From Pedobacter riviphilus (GTDB taxonomy: Bacteria; Bacteroidota; Bacteroidia; Sphingobacteriales; Sphingobacteriaceae), in contig NZ_CP061171.1 in NCBI RefSeq assembly GCF_014692875.1, forward strand, positions 5,022,001-5,086,000: 64,000 bases of DNA, read 5' to 3'. Position numbers and translations under genes: made by a program. Under the pieces are notes generated by a model. It was not told the origin of the DNA. It was given only the letters and a program-made list of their open reading frames with translations, and did not search any database. Shown one piece after another: positions 34,788 through 43,400 of the stretch. How positions within the stretch are numbered: the stretch's first letter is position 1; every line of letters begins with the position of its first letter.

Positions 34788-35069
34788 TTAACTCGCCGTT
34801 GTTGCCTTTCTCTCGTCATCAGCAATAATTTTAATTAAATCATTGTGGTTAAGGGTTAATAAATGAGATACTTCAACCTCTAAAATTGCTGCAATTTGAA
34901 ATAAACGGTCGATAGTTAATTTACTATAACCAAGCTCGATTTTACTGTATGCATTTTGAGATATTTTTAATTTAGCTGCCAGATAATCCTGAGTATAGTC
35001 TCTGTATTCTCTAATTTTTCTGATATTCCCGGCTACACTTTTTGTCTTTAAAGCCAATACATCTTCCAT
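34788..35069 (-). CDS. Small XRE-type helix-turn-helix regulator
   Basis: A 93-residue DNA-binding protein. The Cro/CI-type HTH spans about 15-70: NIRKIREYRDYTQDYLAAKL, then ISQNAYSKIELGYSKLTIDR. The C-terminal helix (LNHNDLIKIIADDERKATTA) is short, so it is probably a simple dimeric regulator. No phage or toxin gene is adjacent. Upstream is a 302-bp gene-free stretch where its operator may lie. Confidence 0.85.
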   Translation of the reverse strand: MEDVLALKTKSVAGNIRKIREYRDYTQDYLAAKLKISQNAYSKIELGYSKLTIDRLFQIAAILEVEVSHLLTLNHNDLIKIIADDERKATTAS

Positions 35070-35371
35070 AAAAAAGGGATAAATTTTTTAATGTTATTTC
35101 ATTACTTACGAAACTTTCACTCCAACAGATTTTAAATTATAATTTTAACATCGTTTAGAATTACACGAAACACAGTATAAATGTTATAACAAAAAAACAA
35201 CTTAAATGTTTAGGTGTTTTGTTTTTGATTGGTAGTCAGTGTTTTGTGGGTTTTTTCGTGATTTAAATAGAAGAGAAGGATAGGAGCATTACGATATATT
35301 TAGAAACACATAGCGTGTAATTTAAATCAAAAAGAGGGAGGTAAAAAATGATGAAAATTAACTATTAAGGG
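35070..35371. other. 302-bp AT-rich stretch without a gene
   Basis: No coding sequence is supported. It should contain the promoter of the XRE regulator (reverse strand). A strong purine-rich GAGGGAGG at 35334-35341 lies before an ATG-ATG that opens only a six-codon frame (35348-35368, forward strand). I see no terminator or repeat element in it. Confidence 0.5.
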
Positions 35372-35866
35372 TTAATATAGCCCCCAATCATCTTCAAATT
35401 CGTCTTTTTCGAAATACTTAACCCACTCGATAAAGAGAATACGGAATTTTTCAATTTCGTCTAAAACAATATCTTTATATTCTGGGGTGCAGATTTCGAA
35501 CATATCTGCTGCTCTTACCTGGGTTTCTAATTCACGGCAGTTGGTTCGGATAATAGATGCATTTTCCATTCTTAAAATATACATATCTGCACCTTCTGCC
35601 CCAACAATTTTAGGGCATAACATCAAGGCATTCTGCATAATTAAGTTAGCGGTCATTTCTGCCAGTTCTCCTTCCAGTGTTTCGCAGAACAGGGCGGCAT
35701 ATTTGTAAACTGCCCTTGCCTGGTTATAAAGGCTTTTAGCCCTGGTCACTTTCAGCCTAACCTTTTCCGCATCAACACTTGATAGATTTTCTTCATCCTC
35801 ATCATCTCGGCCAAATCGGCTGAAATGTTCCCATTCGGGCATGTGGTCCATATCATCAAATTCCAT
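35372..35866 (-). CDS. Conserved hypothetical acidic protein
   Basis: A 164-residue cytoplasmic protein starting at the ATG at 35866; an in-frame TTG three codons upstream is less likely. It is acidic at both ends (FGRDDEDEENL; EKDEFEDDWGLY) and helical in the middle (KSLYNQARAVYKYAALFCET, LTANL-type helix MTANLIMQNALMLCPKIVGA). I do not recognise a named domain. It lies 68 bp downstream of the methyltransferase gene and could be co-transcribed. Confidence 0.68.
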   Translation of the reverse strand: MEFDDMDHMPEWEHFSRFGRDDEDEENLSSVDAEKVRLKVTRAKSLYNQARAVYKYAALFCETLEGELAEMTANLIMQNALMLCPKIVGAEGADMYILRMENASIIRTNCRELETQVRAADMFEICTPEYKDIVLDEIEKFRILFIEWVKYFEKDEFEDDWGLY

Positions 35867-35933
35867 ATTTTTCAAAATTTTTTACGTTATGGTACGTAAG
35901 AGAGCGTAATATATTAATTTTCAACGAAAAAGA

Positions 35934-37115
35934 CTAGGCTTCAATTAATGGTGCTCGGCGAGAGCCATCATATAATTCATACTCTAGTAAACGACAGTCT
36001 AACTTACCATTATAAAATTCAATTTTTTTAGCAGCTTTTAATCCAATTTTTTTAGCAAGATCAGGATTTCCGGTGAAAATATATCCAGAATAGCCTTTGC
36101 ATTTTGTTTTCATAAAATCACCCATGCGTTTATAGGTCAATTCTAGCTTGCTGTGCACGCCTAAACGTTCGCCATACTCAGGGTTAAAAACAACAACACC
36201 TTTGCCATCTTCAGGAACGGGTGTTAATTCAAAATCGCAAACTTCGAACTCAATTAAAGTATCAACACCTGCAGTTTTAGCATTTCTACGGGTTACTTCA
36301 ACTGCATCTTCCGAAAGATCGGAAGCTACAATTTTAAAATCAATATTTTTAATTACCTGATCTTTTAAAATTCGGCGCTCAGCGAAAAAATCCTCTTCAT
36401 TATAACCTAAGATATGCATAAAACCATAATTCATGCGGTATAATCCAGGGGCACGGTTAGTGGCAATCAGGGCCGCTTCAATAGCTAGTGTTCCTGAACC
36501 GCACATAGGATTAATAAACGGCGATTTCTTATCCCACTTGGTTGCTAAAATAACTCCTGCGGCCAAAGCTTCTAACATGGGTGCCTTTCCGGGGATCTTG
36601 CGGTAACCGTGTTTGGCAAGGGTTTCGCCAGAAGTGTCCATAAAAACATCAGCATCGGCATCTTTCCAGTATAAATGCACTACCGTTTTATTTGCATCCG
36701 ATCCAGAGTTAGGGCGGATGCCTTTTTTCTCTTTCATACGGTCTACAATGGCATCCTTTACTTTTAAATTTGCAAAAAGCGGGGTGGTAATATTGGGGTT
36801 ATCAACATTTGAGGTTACGGAGAAATAACCTGAAAAATCGATCAGTTCTTCCCACTCAATAGCTGCAATTTCGTTGTATAAATCATCAGGCGTAATGGCC
36901 TTGAAACTTTTTATGGCATATAGAATCTGACTGGCACAGCGTAAGTTCAAATTTAGCTTAATACACTCTGTAAGGGTAATATTGAGCTCAACACCTGTAG
37001 CAAAAGACCGCTCGATGGTATAACCTAAAGCCGTAACTTCTTCTTGTAAATAAGGCGAAAGGCGCTTGTTGCAGGTAATAATTACCTTGCTTTTATTGTG
37101 GAAAACTTGCATCAT
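35934..37115 (-). CDS. THUMP-domain class I RNA methyltransferase (RlmL/Trm14 type)
   Basis: A 393-residue SAM-dependent methyltransferase. An N-terminal THUMP RNA-binding domain (about 45-150) precedes the UPF0020-type catalytic domain. In it, INPMCGSGTLAIEAALIATN (about 200-220) is the SAM site and VVVFNPEYGERLG (about 298-310) is motif IV. The usual NPPY of N2-guanine methyltransferases is NPEY here. By similarity to RlmL it may make m2G in 23S rRNA, but it lacks the RlmK half. The start may be either of two adjacent ATGs. It is divergent from the DUF3127 gene. Confidence 0.87.
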   Translation of the reverse strand: MMQVFHNKSKVIITCNKRLSPYLQEEVTALGYTIERSFATGVELNITLTECIKLNLNLRCASQILYAIKSFKAITPDDLYNEIAAIEWEELIDFSGYFSVTSNVDNPNITTPLFANLKVKDAIVDRMKEKKGIRPNSGSDANKTVVHLYWKDADADVFMDTSGETLAKHGYRKIPGKAPMLEALAAGVILATKWDKKSPFINPMCGSGTLAIEAALIATNRAPGLYRMNYGFMHILGYNEEDFFAERRILKDQVIKNIDFKIVASDLSEDAVEVTRRNAKTAGVDTLIEFEVCDFELTPVPEDGKGVVVFNPEYGERLGVHSKLELTYKRMGDFMKTKCKGYSGYIFTGNPDLAKKIGLKAAKKIEFYNGKLDCRLLEYELYDGSRRAPLIEA

Positions 37116-37183
37116 AATATATGCGAAGTTATCAATAAAATTATAGAGATTTGATGTTTATAGTACATTAAGTAGTATTAGAT

Positions 37184-37549
37184 ATGGAAATTAAAGGAAA
37201 AGTACACGAAGTAGGTGCCACACAACAAGTAAGTGAAACGTTTAAAAAACGTGATTTAATAGTAGAATACGCAGAAAATCCAACATACCCAGAATATATC
37301 CGTTTTGAGGCTTTACAAGATAAAACTGCATTATTAGATACATTTAAAGCAGGCGATGAGGTTGAGGTTTTCTTTAATTTACGTGGTCGCCCTTGGACAG
37401 ATAAAGCAGGTAAAACATCATATTTTAACAGTTTGGTTATTTGGCGTATAAATGCAGTTGCAGCAGGTGCTCCGGCCGCTACGCCAGCTTATGCAGCTCC
37501 GGTTGATGTAAGCAATGCACCAGGTGAAGATGATGATTTGCCTTTCTAA
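37184..37549 (+). CDS. DUF3127 domain-containing protein
   Basis: A 121-residue protein of the DUF3127 family, common in Bacteroidota: MEIKGKVHEVGATQQVSETF, KRDLIVEYAENPTYPEYIRF and FFNLRGRPWTDKAGKTSYFN. The pattern suggests an OB-type beta barrel, like single-strand DNA-binding proteins, with an Ala/Pro-rich linker and an acidic tail (EDDDLPF). That acidic tail with a final Phe recalls SSB tails, which recruit repair proteins, so a nucleic-acid role is plausible. The family function is unknown. A terminator follows. Confidence 0.85.
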   Translation: MEIKGKVHEVGATQQVSETFKKRDLIVEYAENPTYPEYIRFEALQDKTALLDTFKAGDEVEVFFNLRGRPWTDKAGKTSYFNSLVIWRINAVAAGAPAATPAYAAPVDVSNAPGEDDDLPF

Positions 37550-37584
37550 ATAAAGAATCTTTTTTAAGCAAACAATTTTGAACC

Positions 37585-37615
37585 ATGCCGAGGCTTTAGC
37601 CCCGGCATTTTTTTT
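37585..37615 (+). terminator. Intrinsic terminator after the DUF3127 gene
   Basis: ATGCCG (37585-37590) with inner AGGC pairs with CGGCAT (37603-37608); a run of eight T follows. Confidence 0.88.
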
Positions 37616-37731
37616 GCCCATACAAGACTTCTGAAGTTTACCCGGCCAGGGCATAGGGAACTTCGCAAGTCTTTCCAATTATTCGCGCTGTTAAAATATG
37701 TTAAAAACAAACACTTCGCTTAGCTAATCAG

Positions 37732-37739
37732 TATTTTTG
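37732..37739 (+). promoter_or_regulatory. Minus-7 promoter element for the kinase/regulator pair
   Basis: TATTTTTG matches TAnnTTTG. It lies 63 nt before the ATG at 37803. No TTG is found at a normal spacing upstream. Confidence 0.35.
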
Positions 37740-37802
37740 ATATCTGTTTAGATTTAAGAAGATTATGCCCTGGTTTTTTTAGCTTTAAAACCAATCTAGT
37801 TC

Positions 37803-39623
37803 ATGAAGAAAAAGAGTTTTTGGTTAATTACCGTTTTAATGACGGTGGCTTTGCTTGGTGTTTTTGTAATGCAGCTGTATTACATCAGGGAATCGTATAA
37901 ACTAAAATCTCAACTTTTTGATGAGCAGGTAAACCAAACGCTAACATCGGTAGTAAATAAAATACAACGTAGAAATGTTGCCGATCACTTAAACCGGAAA
38001 GATGCTGAAAATAAGTTAAAGCAGTTACAAGACTCCAGGCAACGGGCCTTAGATATTAAGGATTTACGCCAACAGTATGCACAAGAGGCAGAGCTGCGGC
38101 AAGCCGAGCGGGAAAACCAGATTGAAAGTTACCTGAACCAACAAGATAGTATTATCCGTGTATCTTATCGGGCACCTAATGTGATTTCTGAACGGGAATA
38201 TAATTCGTTGAGTTCGAAAAATGGCGATAAGCTGGATTTGCAGATGGATGCGATTATTGATATTAAGAGCCTTATTTTAAAAGGCTATAGCATGCGTACA
38301 AAACTTTTTAGCGCGCCGCCAAAAGCATTCGAATTTAAAAGTCTGCAGAGTTTGCCCGATACATTAAGGTACCTGGTTTTTGATCCCCGGGATGGTAGCC
38401 CTGGTTTCGCAAATGTTCCTAAAATTCCTAATGACTTGCAGAAAAAATTTAAGCGTGAGGATGAGATTGAGAAGAAAAAATTAGAGCTTAAAATTGCAGC
38501 ATTGGGTAAGGATACTTTTTCGTACACCCGATCGAGCGTGGTTGAGGATGTATCTAAAGAATTACAGGAAACCAATGTGCCAATTTATAAGCGCATTAAT
38601 TTCAGTTCTTTGGACCGCTTATTAAAGCAGGAACTCCTTGCTAATAATATTTCATTAGTGCCTTCTTACCGCATTTCGTTAGCCAGAAAAGATTCGACCA
38701 TTTTTATGATGGCTTCTAACGTTAAAGGAGAGTTTTTGCCCGAAAACACCTATAAAACACCTTTGTTTGGAAACGATATCTTTCGCGATCCCGGGATGCT
38801 TTTAGTCAGTTTTCCGAATAAAAATTCGGCTATTATAGCTAATCTAAGTGTTACGCTTGCCTCATCAATCGGTTTGTTACTGGTACTTGTTTTTATTTTC
38901 TCTTATACCTTGTATGCTATTTTGAAGCAGAAAAAACTGTCGGAAATGAAAACAGATTTCATTAACAACATGACGCACGAATTTAAAACCCCTGTGGCTA
39001 CCATAATGATTGCCAGTGAGGCTTTGAAAGATCCGGAAGTGACAGAAGATAAAGCCAGGTTAAAACGCTTGGCGGGGATTATTTATGATGAAAATGTTCG
39101 CCTGGGTAGTCATATCGAGCGTGTTTTAAGTATAGCCCGTTTAGAAAAAGGCGAGCTTAAAATGGAGAACAATGAAGTAGATGTTAACGATTTGATTGTG
39201 ATTGTGCTGGATAGCATGGAATTACAGTTACAGAAAAGGAACGCTATTGTCAATGTACATACCGATGCAGAAAATGCCGTTGTATATGGCGATGAACTCC
39301 ATCTGTCTAATGTAATTTATAACCTTATTGATAATGCCAATAAATACAGTAGCGATACGCCAGAGATTACCATTACTACCCGCAATGCCGGCAAGAATTT
39401 AATTATCGAAATAGCAGATAAAGGCATTGGGATGACCAAGGAGCAGTCTAAACGGATTTTCGATCAGTTTTATAGGGTGCCAACAGGTAATTTGCACGAT
39501 GTTAAAGGTTTTGGCCTGGGTTTAAATTATGTTCAGGATATTATTAAGAAATTGAATGGAACGGTTAAGGTAAGTAGCGAAAAAGATAAGGGAACAACGT
39601 TCGAAATATCTTTACCTTTATAA
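37803..39623 (+). CDS. Membrane sensor histidine kinase
   Basis: A 606-residue two-component sensor. Membrane spans at 6-26 and about 345-372 enclose a 315-residue periplasmic sensor, with coiled-coil sequence near 60-115 and no family that I recognise. The phospho-acceptor is His392 in NNMTHEFKTP. The ATPase domain has the N box VIYNLIDNANKYSS, DKGIGMTKEQ and GFGLGLNYVQDI. The cognate OmpR-type regulator starts 176 bp downstream. The signal is unknown. Confidence 0.93.
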   Translation: MKKKSFWLITVLMTVALLGVFVMQLYYIRESYKLKSQLFDEQVNQTLTSVVNKIQRRNVADHLNRKDAENKLKQLQDSRQRALDIKDLRQQYAQEAELRQAERENQIESYLNQQDSIIRVSYRAPNVISEREYNSLSSKNGDKLDLQMDAIIDIKSLILKGYSMRTKLFSAPPKAFEFKSLQSLPDTLRYLVFDPRDGSPGFANVPKIPNDLQKKFKREDEIEKKKLELKIAALGKDTFSYTRSSVVEDVSKELQETNVPIYKRINFSSLDRLLKQELLANNISLVPSYRISLARKDSTIFMMASNVKGEFLPENTYKTPLFGNDIFRDPGMLLVSFPNKNSAIIANLSVTLASSIGLLLVLVFIFSYTLYAILKQKKLSEMKTDFINNMTHEFKTPVATIMIASEALKDPEVTEDKARLKRLAGIIYDENVRLGSHIERVLSIARLEKGELKMENNEVDVNDLIVIVLDSMELQLQKRNAIVNVHTDAENAVVYGDELHLSNVIYNLIDNANKYSSDTPEITITTRNAGKNLIIEIADKGIGMTKEQSKRIFDQFYRVPTGNLHDVKGFGLGLNYVQDIIKKLNGTVKVSSEKDKGTTFEISLPL

Positions 39624-39799
39624 ACAGTTAAACATCGGTACAAAAGCTTGCCTTATCGATACAATAAAATAAAACAGGTTTAATTTGACTAATATAGTGG
39701 AGTATTAATTTAATCTGCAACATCAATTAAACCGTTATGCATATTCAGGATCAAACTTTCAATGTGGGTAATGCCACTTATGTGAATAAAAACAAGAAA

Positions 39800-40495
39800 A
39801 TGAAAAAAATACTTCTGGTAGAAGACGACCCAAATTTAGGTTTATTGTTGCAAGACTATTTGCAGTTAAAAGGCAAGTTTGATGTAGTGTTATGCACCGA
39901 TGGTGAAGATGGACTGAGAGCATTTAATAAGCAGAACTTTGATTTATGTATTTTAGATGTGATGATGCCCAAAAAAGATGGTTTTACCCTGGGTAAAGAT
40001 ATTAGAAAGGTAAACACACAGGTGCCTATTATTTTTGCAACGGCTAAAACCATGTTAGAAGATAAATCTGCTGCTTATGATTTAGGCGGCGACGATTATA
40101 TTACCAAACCTTTTCGTATAGAAGAGTTACTACTGCGTATTAATGCGATGTTTAAACGCATAGCCAATAAAACAGACCACAATGATGAGGCTGCCGAAAC
40201 ACAGTTTTCCATCGGTCAATATCATTTCGATTATACTACGCAGATTATTACCGATAACGATAATCAGCAAAAACTATCTACCAAAGAAGCCGAGCTGTTG
40301 CGTTTATTGTGTTTGAAAAAGAATACCGTTTTAACCCGCGAAGAAGCCCTGTTAAGTATCTGGCATGATGATAATTACTTTAATGGAAGAAGTATGGATG
40401 TGTTTTTAAGTAAGTTGCGAAAATACCTAAGGGCCGATCCGACAGTAGAAATTATTAATGTGCACGGAAAAGGCTATAAGCTGTTGGTAAGCTAA
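39800..40495 (+). CDS. OmpR-family response regulator
   Basis: A 231-residue response regulator starting at the ATG at 39800 (MKKILLVEDDPNLG); a frame open from 39737 would add 21 polar residues. The receiver has Asp9/Asp10, phospho-acceptor Asp53 (LCILDVMMPKKDG) and Lys103 (YITKPF). The C-terminal winged helix spans about 140-231 (STKEAELLRLLCLKKNTVLT; GRSMDVFLSKLRKYLRADP). It follows its kinase on the same strand. A repeat hairpin lies downstream. Confidence 0.95.
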   Translation: MKKILLVEDDPNLGLLLQDYLQLKGKFDVVLCTDGEDGLRAFNKQNFDLCILDVMMPKKDGFTLGKDIRKVNTQVPIIFATAKTMLEDKSAAYDLGGDDYITKPFRIEELLLRINAMFKRIANKTDHNDEAAETQFSIGQYHFDYTTQIITDNDNQQKLSTKEAELLRLLCLKKNTVLTREEALLSIWHDDNYFNGRSMDVFLSKLRKYLRADPTVEIINVHGKGYKLLVS

Positions 40496-40501
40496 TAGAT
40501 C

Positions 40502-40537
40502 GATTCATCATCCTGAAACAAGTTCTGGATGACGAAT
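40502..40537. repeat. Solo hairpin resembling a family A end, between convergent genes
   Basis: ATTCATCATCCTGAA (from 40503) and TTCTGGATGACGAAT (to 40537) form an imperfect inverted repeat, with the TGACGA end of family A. Its place between the stops of the regulator and mqnD genes lets it serve as a two-way terminator, although T tracts are weak. Confidence 0.5.
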
Positions 40538-40553
40538 GGTAGTAAAAATATAG

Positions 40554-41402
40554 TTAAATATACAGGTTCTCCTGAATGGCGAGAATGATATTCCGCTCTT
40601 GGGCAAGTTTAAATAGGGTATCTACCGCTTTACGGCCTTCTTCGCCAAGGTTTATGCTATATTTATTTACATATAATTCGATGTGTTTGTACATCACACT
40701 TTCTTCCATAGCCTGGGCATGTTGGCGGATAAAATCGATTCCCGATTTTGGATGTGCAAAGGCAAACTCTACCGACTGGCGAACTAAGCGGTTCACCTTT
40801 AACTGCAGGTTGTGTTCTAAATTACGGTTAATTACGATTCCGCCTAATGGAATGGCGCAACCCGTTAGTTTTTCCCAATAATCGCCTAAATCAACTATTT
40901 TCGTTAGCCCCTTATCCTGATAGGTAAACCTGTTTTCGTGAATAATCAGGCCTAAATCGATCTGCTCGTTAAGTAAAGCCGATTCGATTTCCGAAAAAAC
41001 AAGTTCTTGTTTATTTTGTAAGTGTGGATAAGCAATTCCCAATAAAAAATTTGCAGTAGTATACTTTCCCGGTATTCCAATTTTGAGTTTAGCGTTGGGG
41101 GTGTGGAGTTGGGGGTCGGCTGAACCTTCAAAATGATTTTTGCTAATTAATAACGGGCCAACACCAAAGCCCAGGGCACTACCGGCATCTAATAAAGCAT
41201 ATTGGTTGGCCACATAAGCAAAAGCATGAAAGCTTAATTTGGTAATGTCTAATTCGCCCCTAAGTGCCTTTTGGTTTAAGGTTTCTACATCATCATAAGA
41301 AACTTCAAATTCTAATCCTTCCGTATCAATTTTATGGTGAATTAGTGCATCGAAAATAAATGTATCGTTAGGGCAGGGAGAAAATCCAAGTGTAAGTTTC
41401 AT
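40554..41402 (-). CDS. mqnD: MqnD, 1,4-dihydroxy-6-naphthoate synthase
   Basis: A 282-residue enzyme of the futalosine route to menaquinone; it turns cyclic de-hypoxanthine futalosine into 1,4-dihydroxy-6-naphthoate. It has the solute-binding-protein fold of the MqnA/MqnD family. Visible wording: LTLGFSPCPNDTFIFDALIH at the start, DITKLSFHAFAYV, LGFGVGPLLISK and LGLIIHENRFTYQDKGL. MqnD (SPCPNDTF) is distinguished from MqnA by that start. mqnB lies 117 bp upstream on the same strand, giving a two-gene unit. Confidence 0.94.
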   Translation of the reverse strand: MKLTLGFSPCPNDTFIFDALIHHKIDTEGLEFEVSYDDVETLNQKALRGELDITKLSFHAFAYVANQYALLDAGSALGFGVGPLLISKNHFEGSADPQLHTPNAKLKIGIPGKYTTANFLLGIAYPHLQNKQELVFSEIESALLNEQIDLGLIIHENRFTYQDKGLTKIVDLGDYWEKLTGCAIPLGGIVINRNLEHNLQLKVNRLVRQSVEFAFAHPKSGIDFIRQHAQAMEESVMYKHIELYVNKYSINLGEEGRKAVDTLFKLAQERNIILAIQENLYI

Positions 41403-41519
41403 CTATTTATTTTTTGTTTTCAGTTGTTAGATGGAGCCTTTGACAATTAAAATAGTTATTTTAATTGTGTCGGGTTCATAAATCAAAATTAAGTACTGCG
41501 ATAAACTAATCGGTCATAA

Positions 41520-42143
41520 TCAGTTCATTTCTCCAATAAAAGCAATGGCCCAATCGTTTAAGTTTTTAATGGCCAAACCAATTTTCCAATTGTCTTTATT
41601 TCTTGGCTCTACATAATTAGATATACTTCTGATCTGTAAACTAGCTATATTTAACTGTTTACAGGCATAAAAAACAGCGGCACCTTCCATACTTTCGGTA
41701 GTGGGATTTAACCTCCTGATTAAATTTTTGATGCTTTTTTCGCTTCCCGTTACACAGTTCACGGTTATGCCTTTTGCAATGGGTAGGTTAATTTTTTTTT
41801 GTGTTTTTGAGGTGTAATGGTTCTCCCCAAAGCCTAAATCGTTTATGGTTAAAAATTCATCTCCATTTTCGGCGCCCAGTTCTGCAAAAGTATCTTCCGT
41901 AATATTTAACACTGTACCTAAAGCTATATCCCTGTCGAAGCTTCCGGCGATGCCGAAATTTACCACAAGGTTATATTTAGATGAAAGATGTTTGCCCAGG
42001 GCAAAGGCTGTTGCTACCATTCCAACTCCGGTAATTAGCAGATCGAAATTTTTACTTTCAACAAAATCTCCGTCTGGTAAATTAAAATGCTGGTAAAAGA
42101 AGGTAAGTTCGGCTTTGGTAGCAGCAACAATTAAAGTTTTCAT
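41520..42143 (-). CDS. mqnB: MqnB, futalosine hydrolase
   Basis: A 207-residue nucleoside phosphorylase-fold protein that removes hypoxanthine from futalosine. Seen: MKTLIVAATKAELTFFYQHF, ITGVGMVATAFALGKHL, LVVNFGIAGSFDRDIALGTV and the ribose-binding ESMEGAAVFYACKQL. These match futalosine hydrolase and its MTA/SAH nucleosidase relatives; pairing with mqnD decides the call. It shows that the organism makes menaquinone by the futalosine rather than the classical Men pathway. Confidence 0.9.
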   Translation of the reverse strand: MKTLIVAATKAELTFFYQHFNLPDGDFVESKNFDLLITGVGMVATAFALGKHLSSKYNLVVNFGIAGSFDRDIALGTVLNITEDTFAELGAENGDEFLTINDLGFGENHYTSKTQKKINLPIAKGITVNCVTGSEKSIKNLIRRLNPTTESMEGAAVFYACKQLNIASLQIRSISNYVEPRNKDNWKIGLAIKNLNDWAIAFIGEMN

Positions 42144-42230
42144 AAAGTAAAGTTAGCAGATTGTTTTCATTAAAATTTTAGGTTTTATGTAAGCTTTGGT
42201 CTTTAGTCTTTAAGCTTGAACCTTTATCTG

Positions 42231-42238
42231 TATATTTG
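42231..42238 (+). promoter_or_regulatory. Minus-7 promoter element for the queD-like/folE genes
   Basis: TATATTTG matches TAnnTTTG and lies 17 nt before the ATG at 42256. The nearest TTG elements are at unusual distances (12 or 32 nt). Confidence 0.4.
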
Positions 42239-42255
42239 CATTTTATTTTATAGTA

Positions 42256-42666
42256 ATGATTTACATAACGAGAAAAGCATCCTTTAATGCGGCGCACAAA
42301 TTGGCCCGTACCGATTGGGATGATGATAAAAACAATGAAGTTTATGGTAAATGTGCCAACCCCAACTGGCATGGCCATAACTATTGGTTATATGTTACCG
42401 TTAAAGGCGAAGTGAATCCGGAAACAGGTTTTCTGGTTGATCTGAAATGGCTGAAAGACGTAATGAACGATTATGTGGTAGATAAAGTTGATCATAAAAA
42501 TTTAAACCTTGATGTAGATTTTATGAAAGGCAAGTTGGCTTCAACTGAAAATCTGGCCATCGAAATCTGGAAACAACTTTGGGCTCCGATTGCAGAGAGC
42601 GGTGCAGTTTTACATTGCGTAAAAATATACGAAACCGAAAATAATTTTGTTGAATACTTTGGTTAA
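42256..42666 (+). CDS. 6-carboxytetrahydropterin synthase / 6-pyruvoyl-tetrahydropterin synthase family (QueD-like)
   Basis: A 136-residue enzyme using dihydroneopterin triphosphate. Zinc ligands are His14 (SFNAAHKLAR), His39 and His41 (NPNWHGHNYW), and Cys33 (YGKCANP) fits the catalytic Cys. The end has VKIYETENNFVEY. QueD makes 6-carboxytetrahydropterin for queuosine; the related PTPS makes 6-pyruvoyltetrahydropterin. folE follows after 12 bp and supplies its substrate. No other queuosine genes are in the window, so QueD versus PTPS is not settled. Confidence 0.88.
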   Translation: MIYITRKASFNAAHKLARTDWDDDKNNEVYGKCANPNWHGHNYWLYVTVKGEVNPETGFLVDLKWLKDVMNDYVVDKVDHKNLNLDVDFMKGKLASTENLAIEIWKQLWAPIAESGAVLHCVKIYETENNFVEYFG

Positions 42667-42678
42667 AAACCTAAATTA

Positions 42679-43314
42679 ATGAGCGATAAAGACGTATTGA
42701 AAGGCGAATCGAGAGACGGTTATGTAAAAATAGACCGTTACAACGAAGATAAAATAGAAGCTGTAGCCACACATTATAAAGATATTCTTGGCCAGTTGGG
42801 CGAAAACCCCGAGCGCGAAGGCTTACTAAAAACACCTGAGCGCGTGGCTAAAGCGCTACAATATTTAACACATGGTTACGATTTAAAACCTGATGAAATT
42901 CTGAAGGGGGCCATGTTTGAAGAAGATTATAGCCAAATGGTTGTGGTTAAGGATATTGAAGTATATTCGATGTGCGAACACCATATGTTGCCTTTCTTCG
43001 GTAAAGCACATATCGCTTATATTCCTAATGGGCACATTGTTGGTTTAAGTAAAATTCCACGTGTAGTTGATGCCTTTGCCCGCCGTTTACAGGTACAGGA
43101 ACGTTTAACGAACGAAATTAGGGATTGTATCCAAAATACCCTTAGCCCAATGGGTGTTGCCGTGGTAATGGAGTGCCGGCACTTATGTATGTCTATGCGT
43201 GGTGTGCAAAAACAAAACTCGGTAACCACAACATCAGCCTTTACAGGAACTTTTTTAAGTAACGATAAAACGAGGGCTGAGTTTTTAAGATTAATTACCG
43301 CCAGTTTAGATTAA
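42679..43314 (+). CDS. folE: GTP cyclohydrolase I
   Basis: A 211-residue enzyme that opens GTP to 7,8-dihydroneopterin triphosphate, the first step to folate and pterins. The zinc site is seen in [20 protein letters not shown] (Cys and His ligands) and [39 protein letters not shown] is the conserved central helix. It starts 12 bp after the queD-like gene, so the two form a pterin unit. Confidence 0.97.
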   Translation: MSDKDVLKGESRDGYVKIDRYNEDKIEAVATHYKDILGQLGENPEREGLLKTPERVAKALQYLTHGYDLKPDEILKGAMFEEDYSQMVVVKDIEVYSMCEHHMLPFFGKAHIAYIPNGHIVGLSKIPRVVDAFARRLQVQERLTNEIRDCIQNTLSPMGVAVVMECRHLCMSMRGVQKQNSVTTTSAFTGTFLSNDKTRAEFLRLITASLD

Positions 43315-43317
43315 TAG

Positions 43318-43355
43318 TATCAAATAAACAGTAATAGGTATCAAGTAAGGCATAG
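43318..43355. repeat. Short GTATCAA repeats in the folE-fabD spacer
   Basis: GTATCAAATA and GGTATCAAGTAA occur in the 86-bp spacer. They resemble the low-complexity spacers before the sigma-54 activator and groEL. The role is unknown. Confidence 0.35.
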
Positions 43356-43400
43356 ATTGAAAACGCTAGCCACTAAACGTGATACGCCAAACTAATTATA

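Noticed and set aside
35348..35368. Six-codon frame after a purine-rich GAGGGAGG
   Set aside because: It is too short to support as a gene, and no attenuator or downstream gene in the same direction follows.
37691..37706. TTAAAA-TATG-TTAAAA before the kinase at 37803 as another Pho box
   Set aside because: The period is 10 bp rather than 11 and the unit lacks the C of TTAACA.
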